A stretch of DNA of 64,000 nt from Paraburkholderia acidipaludis NBRC 101816 (GCF_000684975.1 NZ_BAXZ01000034.1:1-64000), one strand, 5' to 3'. Counted from the first letter of the stretch, positions 52,409-61,416 are shown. The notes: a model not told the origin generated them from the sequence alone. Translations and numbers: made by a program.

Positions 52409-53410
52409 TTACTCACCCCGTCGCGCCGCTTCGAGATTCGCATCGAGCTGGCGGGCGAGCCCGTACAGCATGCCGAGCGAGGGCGCTGCCACGCCGGTGC
52501 GCAGCGCAAGCTCGTATGGCGCGCCCAACAGCGCCTCGACTTCGAGCGAACGTCCGCCCTCCACGTCCTGCAGCATCGAGGTCTTGAACGCCCCGAGCTT
52601 GCGCGTAACGGCATTGCGCTCCTCGAGCGTCATCGCAAGGCGTATGCCGATGGCTTCGCCTATCGCGCGAGCCTCCGACATCACGGCCGCGACGAGGCCC
52701 GCCGTGAGCGGGTCGTCGAGGATCACGTCGGCCGTCGAACGCGTGAGCGCGCTGATGGGGTTCATCGTCATGTTGCCCCACAGCTTCGCCCAGATTTCGC
52801 CCTGAATCGATGCGGGCGCCACGACGTCGAAGCCCGCGCTCGCGAGCAGCGCGCGCGCTTCGTCGGCGCGTTGCGCGAGATGCGGTGCACAGGGACCGAC
52901 GATCAGGCGATTGCCGTTGCCCTTGCGGATCACGCCGGGCCCGGCGATCGACGACGAGAGATGCACGACGCAGCCCGACGCCTGCCCCGGCGGCAGCGCG
53001 GCCGAAACGGCGCCGCCCGGATCGACCGCTTCGAGCCGGCCATTGGCGTGCGCGCCGCCGAAGCCGTTGAGGAACCACCACGGCACGCCGTTCATGGCGG
53101 AGACGATGTGCGTACCGGGTCCGACGAGCGGCGCGAGCGATGCCGCCGCCTGCACGAGCGCCTGCCCTTTCAGGCAGATGAGGAGCAGGTTCTGCGGGCC
53201 GAACGATGACGGGTTGTCGGTGGCGTTCACGCGTACCGTATAGCGCGTGTCGCCTTCGACGACCGTAAGCCCGTCGCGGCGGATCGCTTCGAGCTGCGCG
53301 CCGCGCGCCAGCACGTTGACGGCTATGCCTGCGTGCGCGAGCCGGGCCGCGATGAGTCCGCCGATGGCGCCCGAGCCGACGACGGTGATGCCGGGGTGAG
53401 AGGTAGCCAA
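52409..53410 (-). CDS. Ketopantoate-reductase-like dehydrogenase
   Basis: A 333-residue PanE-like protein. The nucleotide motif GSGAIGG is at residues about 12-18. The catalytic Lys is likely in WAKLWGNMTMNPISALTRST near 208, and the Asn/Ser are in the same stretch. The start is a TTG at 53410, seven bases after AAGGAG and three bases after the aldolase stop, so the two genes are coupled. It may act on a keto acid of a pathway with the class II aldolase; true pantoate synthesis is not implied. Confidence 0.82.
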   Translation of the reverse strand: MATSHPGITVVGSGAIGGLIAARLAHAGIAVNVLARGAQLEAIRRDGLTVVEGDTRYTVRVNATDNPSSFGPQNLLLICLKGQALVQAAASLAPLVGPGTHIVSAMNGVPWWFLNGFGGAHANGRLEAVDPGGAVSAALPPGQASGCVVHLSSSIAGPGVIRKGNGNRLIVGPCAPHLAQRADEARALLASAGFDVVAPASIQGEIWAKLWGNMTMNPISALTRSTADVILDDPLTAGLVAAVMSEARAIGEAIGIRLAMTLEERNAVTRKLGAFKTSMLQDVEGGRSLEVEALLGAPYELALRTGVAAPSLGMLYGLARQLDANLEAARRGE

Positions 53411-53413
53411 CGC

Positions 53414-54184
53414 TTACTCCTTGTATGAAGGGTCGAGCCGCTCGGCGCGGCGGATCAGCGCCGCGAGCACGTTCTCGCCGCCGCCGTGTTCGGGCGAGAA
53501 CTGCAGGGCGTCGCGCGTGGCCTGCGCCGTGACGGCCGGGTCGATCGCGAGCGGCTTGCCGCGCATCGAATGGGTGAGCACCTGGACTTCGCAGGCACGA
53601 TTGAGCGTCCACAGCAGGGCGAAGGCGTGCGCGAGGCTCACGCCATGCGCGAGCAGGCCATGATTGCGCAGGATGAGGAGCCGCTTGTCGCCCATCGACT
53701 TCAGGAGGCGCGCCTTCTCCTCGTCGTGCACCGTAATACCTTCGAAATCATGATACGCGACCATGTCGTGCAGCTGGGCGGAGTAGAAGTTGGTGTACGA
53801 GAGCCCGTCTTCCATGCATGCCACGGCCAGCCCGGCTGTGGTGTGCGTGTGCATCACGCAGTGCGCGTCTTCGACATTCGCGTGGATCGCGCTGTGGATC
53901 ACGAAGCCGGCCGGGTTGATGGGCCATGCGCCCGGGCTCAGGATATGGCCGTCCAGATCGATCTTCACGAGATTCGAGGCCTTGATTTCGTCATACGTAA
54001 GGCCGAACGGATTGATCAGGAAATGCTTCTGCGGTCCCGGCACGCGCAGCGTGATGTGGTTGAAGATCAGCTCGGTCCAGCCCAGCAGATGAAACACGCG
54101 GTACATGGCGGCAAGGCGCACGCGCGCATCCCATTCCTGCGCATCGCACCAGTCGGGGCGCGCGTGCCGTTGTGTCTCGCTCAT
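53414..54184 (-). CDS. Class II aldolase/adducin family protein
   Basis: A 256-residue zinc-dependent aldolase or decarboxylase-like protein. The metal ligands are HTH in CVMHTHTTAGLAV (residues about 108-114) and His near 172 in ILRNHGLLAHG. FNHITLRVPG near 41 is the substrate-loop motif of the family. AAGGAGACGACC precedes the start. It is divergent from a MarR gene and coupled to the ketopantoate reductase-like gene. The substrate is unknown; location beside hpa genes is compatible with an aromatic acid pathway. Confidence 0.85.
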   Translation of the reverse strand: MSETQRHARPDWCDAQEWDARVRLAAMYRVFHLLGWTELIFNHITLRVPGPQKHFLINPFGLTYDEIKASNLVKIDLDGHILSPGAWPINPAGFVIHSAIHANVEDAHCVMHTHTTAGLAVACMEDGLSYTNFYSAQLHDMVAYHDFEGITVHDEEKARLLKSMGDKRLLILRNHGLLAHGVSLAHAFALLWTLNRACEVQVLTHSMRGKPLAIDPAVTAQATRDALQFSPEHGGGENVLAALIRRAERLDPSYKE

Positions 54185-54365
54185 GGTCGTCTCCTTGTCG
54201 GGCTGTCACGGGGTCGATGTTAGCGCCGAATAAATGCGTGTGCAAGCATCAATCTAAGGGCGGGACCGCCGTCGAAAAGGCCGTGTGCCGATGGTATGCT
54301 AACGCCGTTGCCTGGAGCGGTGCGGCTGCGCCGCCGCGGCGGGACAACGGGAGAAGAGACGAATC

Positions 54366-54809
54366 ATGACGACAAAAAACGGGATCGAGGAACTGTTCAC
54401 CTACCGGCTGCATGTGCTGAAGAAGCACACGGACCGCGCATTGGCCGAGGCGTTCGATTCGGCGCTCGGGCTTTCGTTGACCGAGGCGCGGCTTCTGATC
54501 AGCGTGGGGGCCTTCGGGCCGATTTCGGTGTCGGATCTGGGGCGCGCGTCGAATCTCGACCGCAGTCAGGCGAGCCGCGCGACCGACGTGCTCGAACGCA
54601 AGGGTCTGCTGGCAAAGAAGTCCAACGAGGCGGACGCGCGCGGCGTGCTCGTCGCGCTCACACCGAAGGGCCGCGGCACCTGGCGGCGCGCCACGGCCAT
54701 TTCGAAGGCGGGCAACGACGAGTTTCTTGCCGGGCTGAGCGAGCACGAACGCGACGTGCTGGGCACGGTGCTCGCGAAGCTCGTCGAGCAGTGCGGTGAG
54801 GCCGAATAA
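54366..54809 (+). CDS. MarR-family regulator divergent from the aldolase
   Basis: A 147-residue MarR protein: LGLSLTEARLLISVGAFGPI, ISVSDLGRASNLDRSQASRA, then TDVLERKGLLAKKSNEADAR form the winged helix. GAGAAGAGA precedes the ATG. It is divergent from the aldolase/reductase pair (181-base gap) and convergent with hpaI, so it probably controls the aldolase pair in response to a phenolic or keto acid. No clear dyad is seen in the gap. Confidence 0.85.
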   Translation: MTTKNGIEELFTYRLHVLKKHTDRALAEAFDSALGLSLTEARLLISVGAFGPISVSDLGRASNLDRSQASRATDVLERKGLLAKKSNEADARGVLVALTPKGRGTWRRATAISKAGNDEFLAGLSEHERDVLGTVLAKLVEQCGEAE

Positions 54810-54859
54810 GGGCCGAATAACGGCGGACTGAGCGCGCCGGCCCGGTTTTTATCGAGGGC

Positions 54860-55636
54860 TTACGCGGCGCGTTCGCGAAAGCGCGCGGCCAGGTCGCTGG
54901 CGCCGCGCGCGAGCAGCGCCACGTCGCTGCCCACCGCGACAAAAGTTGCGCCCGCATCGATATATTCGGCGGCAATGGCGGGGTCGGCGGCCAGCACGCC
55001 CGCGCCCAGCCCGCGCGCGCGCACGGCGCGTATGCCCTTGCAGATCGCCTCGCGCACGGCCGGCGCGCCCGGCTGCCCGATCAGACCCATCGAGGCGCTG
55101 AGATCCGCCGGGCCGAAGAACACCCCGTCCACGCCTTCCACCGCGGCAATCGCCTCGAGCTGCGCGAGCGCGTGTGCGGTCTCCACCTGGACCAGCACGC
55201 ACAGTTCGTCGGCGGCGCCATGAAGATAGTCGGACGAACCGTTCCAGCGCGACGCGCGAGCCAACGCGCTGCCCACGCCGCGAATGCCTAGCGGCGGATA
55301 GCGCGTGGCCGCCACGGCATTGCGCGCGTCGTCGGCGTTTTCGATCATCGGGATCAGCAGCGTCTGCGCGCCGATGTCGAGCAGTTGCTTGATGATCGCG
55401 CTGTCGTTGCGCACGGGCCGCACGATTGGATGCGTGGGATACGGCGCGACGGCCTGGAGTTGCGCGAGCGTGCTGCGCAGGTCGTTGGGCGCGTGTTCGC
55501 CGTCGATGAGCAGCCAGTCGAAGCCCGTGCCGGCGAGCAATTCGGTGACATAGGAGTCGGCGAGCGCGGCCCACAGGCCGATCTGCCGGCGCTGCTCGGC
55601 GAGCGCGCGCTTGAAGGGATTCGCGGGAGCGGTCAT
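54860..55636 (-). CDS. hpaI: 4-hydroxy-2-oxoheptane-1,7-dioate aldolase
   Basis: A 258-residue class II pyruvate aldolase of the HpaI type. Signatures are LLIDGEHAPND (residues about 43-53), VQVETAHALAQLEAIAAVEG near 149 and GVFFGPADLSASMG near 170, where the metal-binding Glu and Asp lie. It splits 4-hydroxy-2-oxoheptanedioate to pyruvate and succinic semialdehyde, the last step of homoprotocatechuate meta-cleavage. It ends the hpa operon, 21 bases after hpaH. Confidence 0.92.
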   Translation of the reverse strand: MTAPANPFKRALAEQRRQIGLWAALADSYVTELLAGTGFDWLLIDGEHAPNDLRSTLAQLQAVAPYPTHPIVRPVRNDSAIIKQLLDIGAQTLLIPMIENADDARNAVAATRYPPLGIRGVGSALARASRWNGSSDYLHGAADELCVLVQVETAHALAQLEAIAAVEGVDGVFFGPADLSASMGLIGQPGAPAVREAICKGIRAVRARGLGAGVLAADPAIAAEYIDAGATFVAVGSDVALLARGASDLAARFRERAA

Positions 55637-55657
55637 GGCACTGTCGAAATGGCGGGA

Positions 55658-56461
55658 TCAGATGAAGTTGAAGCCGATGCCGCCAAGCGGGCCGTAATCG
55701 GCATGGAACGTGTCGCCCGCGCGCGCGGGAATGGGCGCGGTGAACGACCCGCTCAGGATCACGTCGCCCGCTTCGAGCCGCTCGTCGTGGCGCGCGATCT
55801 TGTTGGCGAGCCAGGCCACCCCCGTTGCCGGATGATTGAGCACCGCCGCGGCGAGCCCGCTTTCCTCCACCGCGCCGTTCTTGTAGAGCAGCGCGCCCAC
55901 CCAGCGCAGATCGACGTCGAGCGGCTTCACCGGGCGGCCGCCCAGCACGACGCCCGCGTTCGCGGCGAAGTCGGAGATCGTGTCGAACACCTTGCGCGGC
56001 GTCTTCGTTTCGCGGTCGAACTGCTCGATGCGGGCGTCGATGATCTCGATGGCCGGCGTTACCCATGCGGTGGCGTCGAGCACGTCGAACAGCGTGACGT
56101 TTGGCCCTTGCAGCGGCCGGCTCAGCACGAAGGCGAGCTCCACTTCGACGCGCGGCGCGATGAAGCGGTCCGCGCGGATATCGCTGCCCGCTTCGATGAA
56201 CATGCTGTCGAGCAGCGGCGCGTAGTCGGGTTCGTCGATTTGCGAAGAGCGCTGCATGGCCCGCGACGTGAGGCCGATCTTGCGCCCTTTGATGGTGTGC
56301 CCGGCGGCGAGCTTGAGCTTGACCCACTCGCGCTGGATGGCGTAGCCGTCGTCGATGGTCATCTCAGGGTGCGCGCGGGAGAAGTGGCGCAATGGCGTGC
56401 GCGTGCGTTCCGCCTCGTCGAGCTGCGCGGCCAGCTCGCGGATGATGTGCTGATCCAGCAT
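55658..56461 (-). CDS. hpaH: 2-oxo-hept-4-ene-1,7-dioate hydratase
   Basis: A 267-residue hydratase of the MhpD/HpaH family. Family marks are TIKGRKIGLTSRAMQRSSQI (residues about 55-74), APRVEVELAFVLSRPL near 101 with metal-binding Glu residues, and NHPATGVAWLANKIARHDER near 207. It hydrates the enol diacid to 4-hydroxy-2-oxoheptanedioate for HpaI. AGGACT precedes the start. It lies between hpaF and hpaI. Confidence 0.92.
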   Translation of the reverse strand: MLDQHIIRELAAQLDEAERTRTPLRHFSRAHPEMTIDDGYAIQREWVKLKLAAGHTIKGRKIGLTSRAMQRSSQIDEPDYAPLLDSMFIEAGSDIRADRFIAPRVEVELAFVLSRPLQGPNVTLFDVLDATAWVTPAIEIIDARIEQFDRETKTPRKVFDTISDFAANAGVVLGGRPVKPLDVDLRWVGALLYKNGAVEESGLAAAVLNHPATGVAWLANKIARHDERLEAGDVILSGSFTAPIPARAGDTFHADYGPLGGIGFNFI

Positions 56462-56507
56462 ATCGGAGTCCTGTTGTTTCCTGTCCGTTCCTGGTGCGGG
56501 TGTTGAT

Positions 56508-56909
56508 TCAGCCTTTCAGGCGGGCGTGCAGGTTGTTGTGCTTCCACGCGCCTTCCTCGCTGAACTCGACGATCTCCAGCGAGAGCGCGAGCCCGTGCGA
56601 GGCGAAGGCTTCGGCGAAGTGCTGCTTGATCGCTTCGAAGAGCGCGGTGCCCGTGGCCTTGCGCACCTGCGGCGAGCGGCCCGCGCCGATTTTCAGGCAG
56701 CCGTGCAGGAAGGCGTTCTGCGGATTGCCGTCGGCGACGAAGTACTGTTCGCAGCGCAGCGCGCGCGTGCGGATGCCGCCGCGCGGATAGACGCGGGCGC
56801 CGGCTTCGTCGCGCTGCGCGTCGAGCACGTGCGCGAGCGTTTCGCAAAGCTTCCCGACGCTCGCGGCATCGGCGAGATTGGCGCTGTATTCGAGGGTAAG
56901 GTGCGGCAC
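56508..56909 (-). CDS. hpaF: 5-carboxymethyl-2-hydroxymuconate delta-isomerase
   Basis: A 133-residue isomerase with the tautomerase-type N-terminus MPHLTLEYSANLADAASVGK, where Pro2 becomes the catalytic N-terminal proline. It starts at GTG 56909 with GGAGA seven bases ahead; an ATG further upstream would bury the proline. RTRALRCEQYFVADGNPQNA and IKQHFAEAFASHGLALSLEI complete the family pattern. It isomerises the ring-cleavage product so that HpaG can decarboxylate it. Confidence 0.9.
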   Translation of the reverse strand: MPHLTLEYSANLADAASVGKLCETLAHVLDAQRDEAGARVYPRGGIRTRALRCEQYFVADGNPQNAFLHGCLKIGAGRSPQVRKATGTALFEAIKQHFAEAFASHGLALSLEIVEFSEEGAWKHNNLHARLKG

Positions 56910-56948
56910 GATGAATTCTCCAGCGATCAGGCGACGATCAGACGGCAA

Positions 56949-57812
56949 TCAGGCAGCAAGCGGCGCTACAGGCAGGATCGCATTGATCTGCCCCGTGCCG
57001 GAACTGCCGAAGTAGGGCGTGACGATTTCGGCGCGGCCTTCGTAGCGGTCCCAGCCCAGCGCGCCCAGCAGCATGGCGGTGTCGTGCATGCCGCCTTCGC
57101 CCCAGCATTTCTCGTTGTACATCGGCAGCATGCCGCAGAAGGTCTTCCAGTCGCCGCGCTCCCAAAGCGAGACCACGTGGCGGTCGGTCTGTTCGAGGAA
57201 CGGGTCCCATACCTTGTGCATGAACTGGTCGGCCGTGCCGTTGTTCGCGAAGTGATGCGAAAGCGAGCCGCTCGCGAGGATCGCGACCGTGCCGTCGTAG
57301 CGCTCTTCGATCGCGCGCCGCACGGCGAGGCCGAAACGCGCGCTCGTGGCGAGGTCGTGCCACATGCACCAGCCGGCCACCGAGACGCAGCGGAAGTGCT
57401 GGTCGGGGTTCATGTAGCGCATGGGTACGAGCGTGCCGTATTCGAGGTCGAGCGTCGTCTCGCTGTGCGCACGCGTTTTCACGCCCATTTCATTGGCGAC
57501 GTCCGCGATCAGGTGGCCAAGCCCGGCGTTGCCGGGGTAGGCGTACGGCATGTTCTTGATGAAATGCGGCAGCTCGTTGCTCGTGTAGACGCCTTCGAAG
57601 CGCGGCGCGCAGTTGATGTGATATTCGCTGTTGACGAGCCAGTGCACGTCGAACACGACGATCGTGTCGACGCCCAGCTCGCGGCAACGGCGGCCGATCT
57701 CGCGATGGCCGTCGATGGCGGCCTGGCGGCAGCCCTTGTGCGGCCCGTCGAGTTCGGACAGATACAGCGACGGCACGTGCGTGACCTTGGCTGCCAGCGC
57801 GAGTTTGCCCAT
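56949..57812 (-). CDS. hpaD: 3,4-dihydroxyphenylacetate 2,3-dioxygenase
   Basis: A 287-residue extradiol ring-cleavage dioxygenase of the LigB (type III) class. Metal ligands fit His in VTHVPSLYLSE (near residue 12) and VFDVHWLVNS (near 57), with a Glu further on; SGSLSHHFANNG near 181 is the second shell. It opens homoprotocatechuate. The start at 57812 was chosen over a GTG three codons earlier for the GGGG upstream. It overlaps or abuts the hpaE stop, so it is coupled. Confidence 0.92.
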   Translation of the reverse strand: MGKLALAAKVTHVPSLYLSELDGPHKGCRQAAIDGHREIGRRCRELGVDTIVVFDVHWLVNSEYHINCAPRFEGVYTSNELPHFIKNMPYAYPGNAGLGHLIADVANEMGVKTRAHSETTLDLEYGTLVPMRYMNPDQHFRCVSVAGWCMWHDLATSARFGLAVRRAIEERYDGTVAILASGSLSHHFANNGTADQFMHKVWDPFLEQTDRHVVSLWERGDWKTFCGMLPMYNEKCWGEGGMHDTAMLLGALGWDRYEGRAEIVTPYFGSSGTGQINAILPVAPLAA

Positions 57813-57813
57813 T

Positions 57814-59271
57814 TCATACACCCCAATGCGGAATAGGATGCGAGCCCATCGAAACGCAGACGTTCTTCGGCTCGAGAAATACTTCGTAGCTCCAGGTACC
57901 GCCTTCGCGCCCCACGCCCGATGCTTTCGTGCCGCCGAACGGCTGACGCAGGTCGCGCACGTTCTGGCTGTTCACGAAGCACATGCCCGCCTCGATCGCG
58001 GCGGCCACGCGCAGCGCGCGGCCCGTGTTCTCGGTCCAGACATAGCTGGAGAGGCCGTAGGCGATGTCGTTGGCAATGCGGATGGCGTCGGCTTCGTCCT
58101 CGAACGGAATCAGGCACGCAACCGGCCCAAAAATCTCTTCCTGCGCGATGCGCATGCGGTTGTCCACGTCGAGGAACACCGTCGGCTGGACGAAGTTGCC
58201 GTTCTTCATGGCGTCGGGCAGCGCGGGCGCGTCGAGGCCGCCGCACGCGAGCGTGGCGCCTTCCTTCGGCCCGAGCTCGATATAGCTGCGCACTTTCGCG
58301 AGATGCCCCTGGCTGATCATTGGACCGACGATCGTCTTGTCGTCGAGCGGATCGCCCACCGTGATGCGCTTCGCGCGCTCGACGAAGCGCTCGGCGAATT
58401 TCGCGTAGATCGAGCGTTGCACGAGAATGCGCGAGCCCGCCGTGCAGCGCTCGCCGTTGTTCGAGAAGATCATGAAAACGGCGGCGTCGAGCGCGCGCTC
58501 GAAGTCGGCGTCGTCGAAGATCACGAACGGCGACTTGCCGCCCAGTTCCATCGAGAACTTCTTCAGGCCTGCTGACTGCACGATACGGTTGCCGGTGGCG
58601 GTCGAACCGGTGAACGATACGGCACGCACGTCGGGATGCGCCACGAGCGGTTCGCCCGTTTCCTTGCCGTAGCCGTGCACGACGTTCAGCACACCTTTCG
58701 GAATGCCCGCTTCGAGCGCGAGCTGGCCGAGCATGGAGGCCGTGAGCGGCGAGAGTTCGCTCATCTTCAGCACGGCCGTATTGCCGAACGCGAGGCACGG
58801 GGCAACTTTCCACGTCGCCGTCATGAACGGCACGTTCCACGGCGAGATCAGCGCGCACACACCCACCGGATGAAACAGCGTGTAGTTCAGATGCGTGCTC
58901 GTAGGGTAGGTATGGCCGTCCACGGCCGTGCAGACTTCGGCGAAGTAGCTGAAGTTGTCGGCGGCGCGCGGCACGAGCTGCTTGCCCGTCTGCGAGATGG
59001 TTTGACCGGTGTCCTTCGTTTCCGTCAACGCAATTTCCGGCACGTTCTTCGCGATCAGCTCGCCCAGCTTGCGGATCGCTTTCGCGCGTTCGGCCGCGGG
59101 TTTCGCGGCCCACGCGGGGAACGCATCCTTCGCCGCGCGCACCGCGAGCGCGACTTCCGCTTCGCCGCCGCGTGCAACTTCGGCCAGCACGTCCTGCGTC
59201 GCGGGGTTCACGGTTTCGAAGTAGTCGCGGCCGGCGTGCGCCTCGCCATTGATCAGATGTTCGACTCGCAT
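57814..59271 (-). CDS. hpaE: 5-carboxymethyl-2-hydroxymuconate semialdehyde dehydrogenase
   Basis: A 485-residue aldehyde dehydrogenase. The catalytic Cys is in NNGERCTAGSRI near residue 283, the general-base Glu in SMELGGKSPFVIF near 248, and the cofactor site in VSFTGSTATGNRIVQSAGL. It oxidises the ring-opened semialdehyde with NAD. The start at 59271 (MRVEHLINGEAHAG) follows AAGGGAACC; a frame upstream to 59331 looks non-coding. It is the third gene of the operon. Confidence 0.92.
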   Translation of the reverse strand: MRVEHLINGEAHAGRDYFETVNPATQDVLAEVARGGEAEVALAVRAAKDAFPAWAAKPAAERAKAIRKLGELIAKNVPEIALTETKDTGQTISQTGKQLVPRAADNFSYFAEVCTAVDGHTYPTSTHLNYTLFHPVGVCALISPWNVPFMTATWKVAPCLAFGNTAVLKMSELSPLTASMLGQLALEAGIPKGVLNVVHGYGKETGEPLVAHPDVRAVSFTGSTATGNRIVQSAGLKKFSMELGGKSPFVIFDDADFERALDAAVFMIFSNNGERCTAGSRILVQRSIYAKFAERFVERAKRITVGDPLDDKTIVGPMISQGHLAKVRSYIELGPKEGATLACGGLDAPALPDAMKNGNFVQPTVFLDVDNRMRIAQEEIFGPVACLIPFEDEADAIRIANDIAYGLSSYVWTENTGRALRVAAAIEAGMCFVNSQNVRDLRQPFGGTKASGVGREGGTWSYEVFLEPKNVCVSMGSHPIPHWGV

Positions 59272-59278
59272 GGTTCCC

Positions 59279-60046
59279 TTACCTTGGCGTTGCGCGCCCG
59301 AATTCGGCGTCGGACGCAATCGTGTTGACAAGACGGCCCAGGCCGTCGATTTCGCACACCACTTCGTCGCCCGCGTTCACGTTGACGACGCCTTCGGGCG
59401 TGCCGGTCAGGATGACGTCGCCGGGGGCGAGCGTCATGAAGCTGCTCAGATATTCGATCAGTTCGGCAATGCCCGTCACGAGGTCGCGCGTGTTGCCGCG
59501 CTGCTTCAGTTCGCCGTTGACGAAGGTGCGCAGTTCGAGCGCATTGACGTCGGCGATATCGGCGGCGCCGACGAACCAGGGCCCAAGCACGGTGCCGCCG
59601 TCGCGGTTCTTCACGCGCAGGTTCGGACGATAGTAGTTCTCGAGATAGTCGCGGATCGCGTAGTCGTTCGCGATCGTGTAGCCGGCCACGTACTGCATGG
59701 CGTCTTCGCGCTTCACCTGCTGTGCCGTGCGGCCGATCACGACGGCCAGCTCGCACTCGTAGTGCATGAACGTCACGTCGGCGGGGCGGCGCGTGACGCC
59801 GCGATGGCCGATCACGCTGCCTGGTCCCTTGAGGAACACGAGCGGCTCTTCCTGCTTCGAGAACGCGAGTTCCTTCGCGTGCTCGGCATAGTTCAGGCCC
59901 AGTGCGAAGATCGTGCCGGGCTCGAACGGCGCGAGCCAGACGACTTCGCGCTCGTCGCGCACGCGGCCGTCGGCGAGCCGCACCTGGCCGCCGTGCGGCG
60001 TGGCTTCATGGATGGCGCCTGCATAGGCAACGCGGCCGCGCATCAT
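59279..60046 (-). CDS. hpaG2: HpaG2-type isomerase/decarboxylase subunit
   Basis: A 255-residue fumarylacetoacetate hydrolase-fold protein. The metal ligands are in MHYECELAVVIGR (E and E, residues about 98-106) and in the later NDYAIRD stretch near 132, and TLAPGDVILTGTPEGV is the family C-terminal motif. With HpaG1 it makes the oxopentene-tricarboxylate decarboxylase/isomerase that in E. coli is a single fused HpaG. Two ATG codons at 60046 and 60043 are possible; AAGGAGTCAAGGC is upstream. The start overlaps the hpaG1 stop. Confidence 0.9.
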   Translation of the reverse strand: MMRGRVAYAGAIHEATPHGGQVRLADGRVRDEREVVWLAPFEPGTIFALGLNYAEHAKELAFSKQEEPLVFLKGPGSVIGHRGVTRRPADVTFMHYECELAVVIGRTAQQVKREDAMQYVAGYTIANDYAIRDYLENYYRPNLRVKNRDGGTVLGPWFVGAADIADVNALELRTFVNGELKQRGNTRDLVTGIAELIEYLSSFMTLAPGDVILTGTPEGVVNVNAGDEVVCEIDGLGRLVNTIASDAEFGRATPR

Positions 60047-60822
60047 GCCTTGACTCCTTGTGCGGATCGGGTTGCTTCCGGGGCGACGAAGTCGATCGCG
60101 AGCGGAGCCCAGTCGCCGATGGCGAGCGTCGCGCGGGCGCCCGTGTGGACCACCGGCGCGCCGTGCGGCACGCCCAGCGTAATGATGTCGCCGGCGGCGA
60201 GCGTCATGAAGTCGGTGACGTCGGCGAGCAGTTGCGCGACGCCGCGCACGGTCGTGGCGGTGCTGGCCGTGAAGGGGGCGTTCCCGTCGACCTGCACGGA
60301 GATCGCGAGATTGTCGGGATCGGCAACGTGGCGCCGTGCCACCACGGCGGGGCCGATCACGCAGAAGTTGTCCCGCGCGCGAAAGCGCACGGACGGCCGG
60401 TAGACGCTCGCATGCGGCACGCTCAGATCCGCGACGAGCGTATAGCCCGCGATGTGATCGAAGGCGTCGGCCGCGGCCACGCGCGTAGCGGTGCGCCCGA
60501 TCACGATGCCGAGCGAGGCGCCCACCTGCACGCCTTCCGCGCCGGGCACGACCACGCGTGCGCCATGGCCGGCGAGCGTGTTGCGCGGCTTCAGGTAGAG
60601 CACGGGCGCGCGCGGCGGGGCCTTGTAGGGCGGCGCGTTGACCGCGTCGCCCAGCGCCGCGAGCGCGGCGCGGTCGTTCAGCAGCGTGCCGTAGACCGCG
60701 CCGCCCACGGGCGCGCGGCAATGCGCCCCCGTGGCCAGCAGCGTGCGTACGGCACGGGCGTCCACGTCGCGCGGCAGCGCTTCGCCTTGCGCGTGGATCA
60801 GATGATCGGCTACCGAAAACAT
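60043..60822 (-). CDS. hpaG1: HpaG1-type isomerase/decarboxylase subunit
   Basis: A 259-residue fumarylacetoacetate hydrolase-fold protein, paralogous to HpaG2 (matching TLAAGDIITLGVPHGAPVVH to TLAPGDVILTGTPEGV). It keeps GASLGIVIGRTA in the metal region but has GASL where HpaG2 has ECEL, so the metal site may be carried by HpaG2. It starts at 60822 (MFSVADH); a GTG at 60840 is in frame. It is the first gene of the seven-gene hpa operon and divergent from hpaR. Confidence 0.87.
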   Translation of the reverse strand: MFSVADHLIHAQGEALPRDVDARAVRTLLATGAHCRAPVGGAVYGTLLNDRAALAALGDAVNAPPYKAPPRAPVLYLKPRNTLAGHGARVVVPGAEGVQVGASLGIVIGRTATRVAAADAFDHIAGYTLVADLSVPHASVYRPSVRFRARDNFCVIGPAVVARRHVADPDNLAISVQVDGNAPFTASTATTVRGVAQLLADVTDFMTLAAGDIITLGVPHGAPVVHTGARATLAIGDWAPLAIDFVAPEATRSAQGVKA

Positions 60823-60845
60823 GACTGGCTTCGCTTCCACGAAAA

Positions 60846-60867
60846 CACTAAGATGTTAGTAATAGTG
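60846..60867. promoter_or_regulatory. Candidate HpaR operator in the hpaR-hpaG1 intergenic region
   Basis: CACTA-N12-TAGTG spans the site, with a nested perfect ACTAA-N4-TTAGT dyad (60847-60860). It lies 24 bases before the hpaG1 start and 86 before hpaR, where a MarR-type repressor would cover the leftward promoter. Confidence 0.45.
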
Positions 60868-60952
60868 CGCTTGCTATCATCCGTCGTCAACCAGTCGATG
60901 CGGGATTTGCGGGTTTCCCCTGGTCGCGCATCTTCTTCGAGCCGAAGCCATC

Positions 60953-61399
60953 ATGTCCGATACCTCGCCGTCCTCCACCCGCGTGGCGCACCGCAACCTG
61001 CCGATGCTGCTGTTGCGCGCCCGCGAAAAAATGATGGAGCGTTTTCGTCCGCTCATCACCGCGCACGGATTGACCGAGCAGCAGTGGCGCGTGATCCGCG
61101 CGCTCAACGAAAGCGGTCCGCTCGAACCGCGCCAGATCTCCGACATCTGCACGATATCGAGCCCGAGCATGGCCGGCGTGCTCGCGCGCATGGAGGCGCT
61201 GGGGCTCGTGACGAAGGAGCGCTTTGCAGAGGACCAGCGGCGCGTGCTCGTCTCGCTGACGAGGAAGAGCCATCAGCTCGTGAAGGCGATTTCGAAGGAA
61301 CTGGAGGCGCGCTACGCGGCGCTCGAAGAGGAAGTGGGACGCGACGTGGTGGAGCGCGTGTATCGCGCGATCGACGACCTGCTGGCGGGTCTCGAGTAA
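60953..61399 (+). CDS. hpaR: Homoprotocatechuate operon regulator (MarR family)
   Basis: A 148-residue MarR-type repressor matching HpaR: RAREKMMERFRPLITAHGLT, EQQWRVIRALNESGPLEPRQ, ISDICTISSPSMAGVLARME. It reads away from hpaG1 with a 130-base gap and is expected to release DNA on binding 4-hydroxyphenylacetate or homoprotocatechuate. A dyad in the gap is the likely site. A degenerate 18-mer repeat lies 18 bases downstream of its stop. Confidence 0.92.
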   Translation: MSDTSPSSTRVAHRNLPMLLLRAREKMMERFRPLITAHGLTEQQWRVIRALNESGPLEPRQISDICTISSPSMAGVLARMEALGLVTKERFAEDQRRVLVSLTRKSHQLVKAISKELEARYAALEEEVGRDVVERVYRAIDDLLAGLE

Positions 61400-61416
61400 A
61401 GAGAAAGGCGGCGCGC

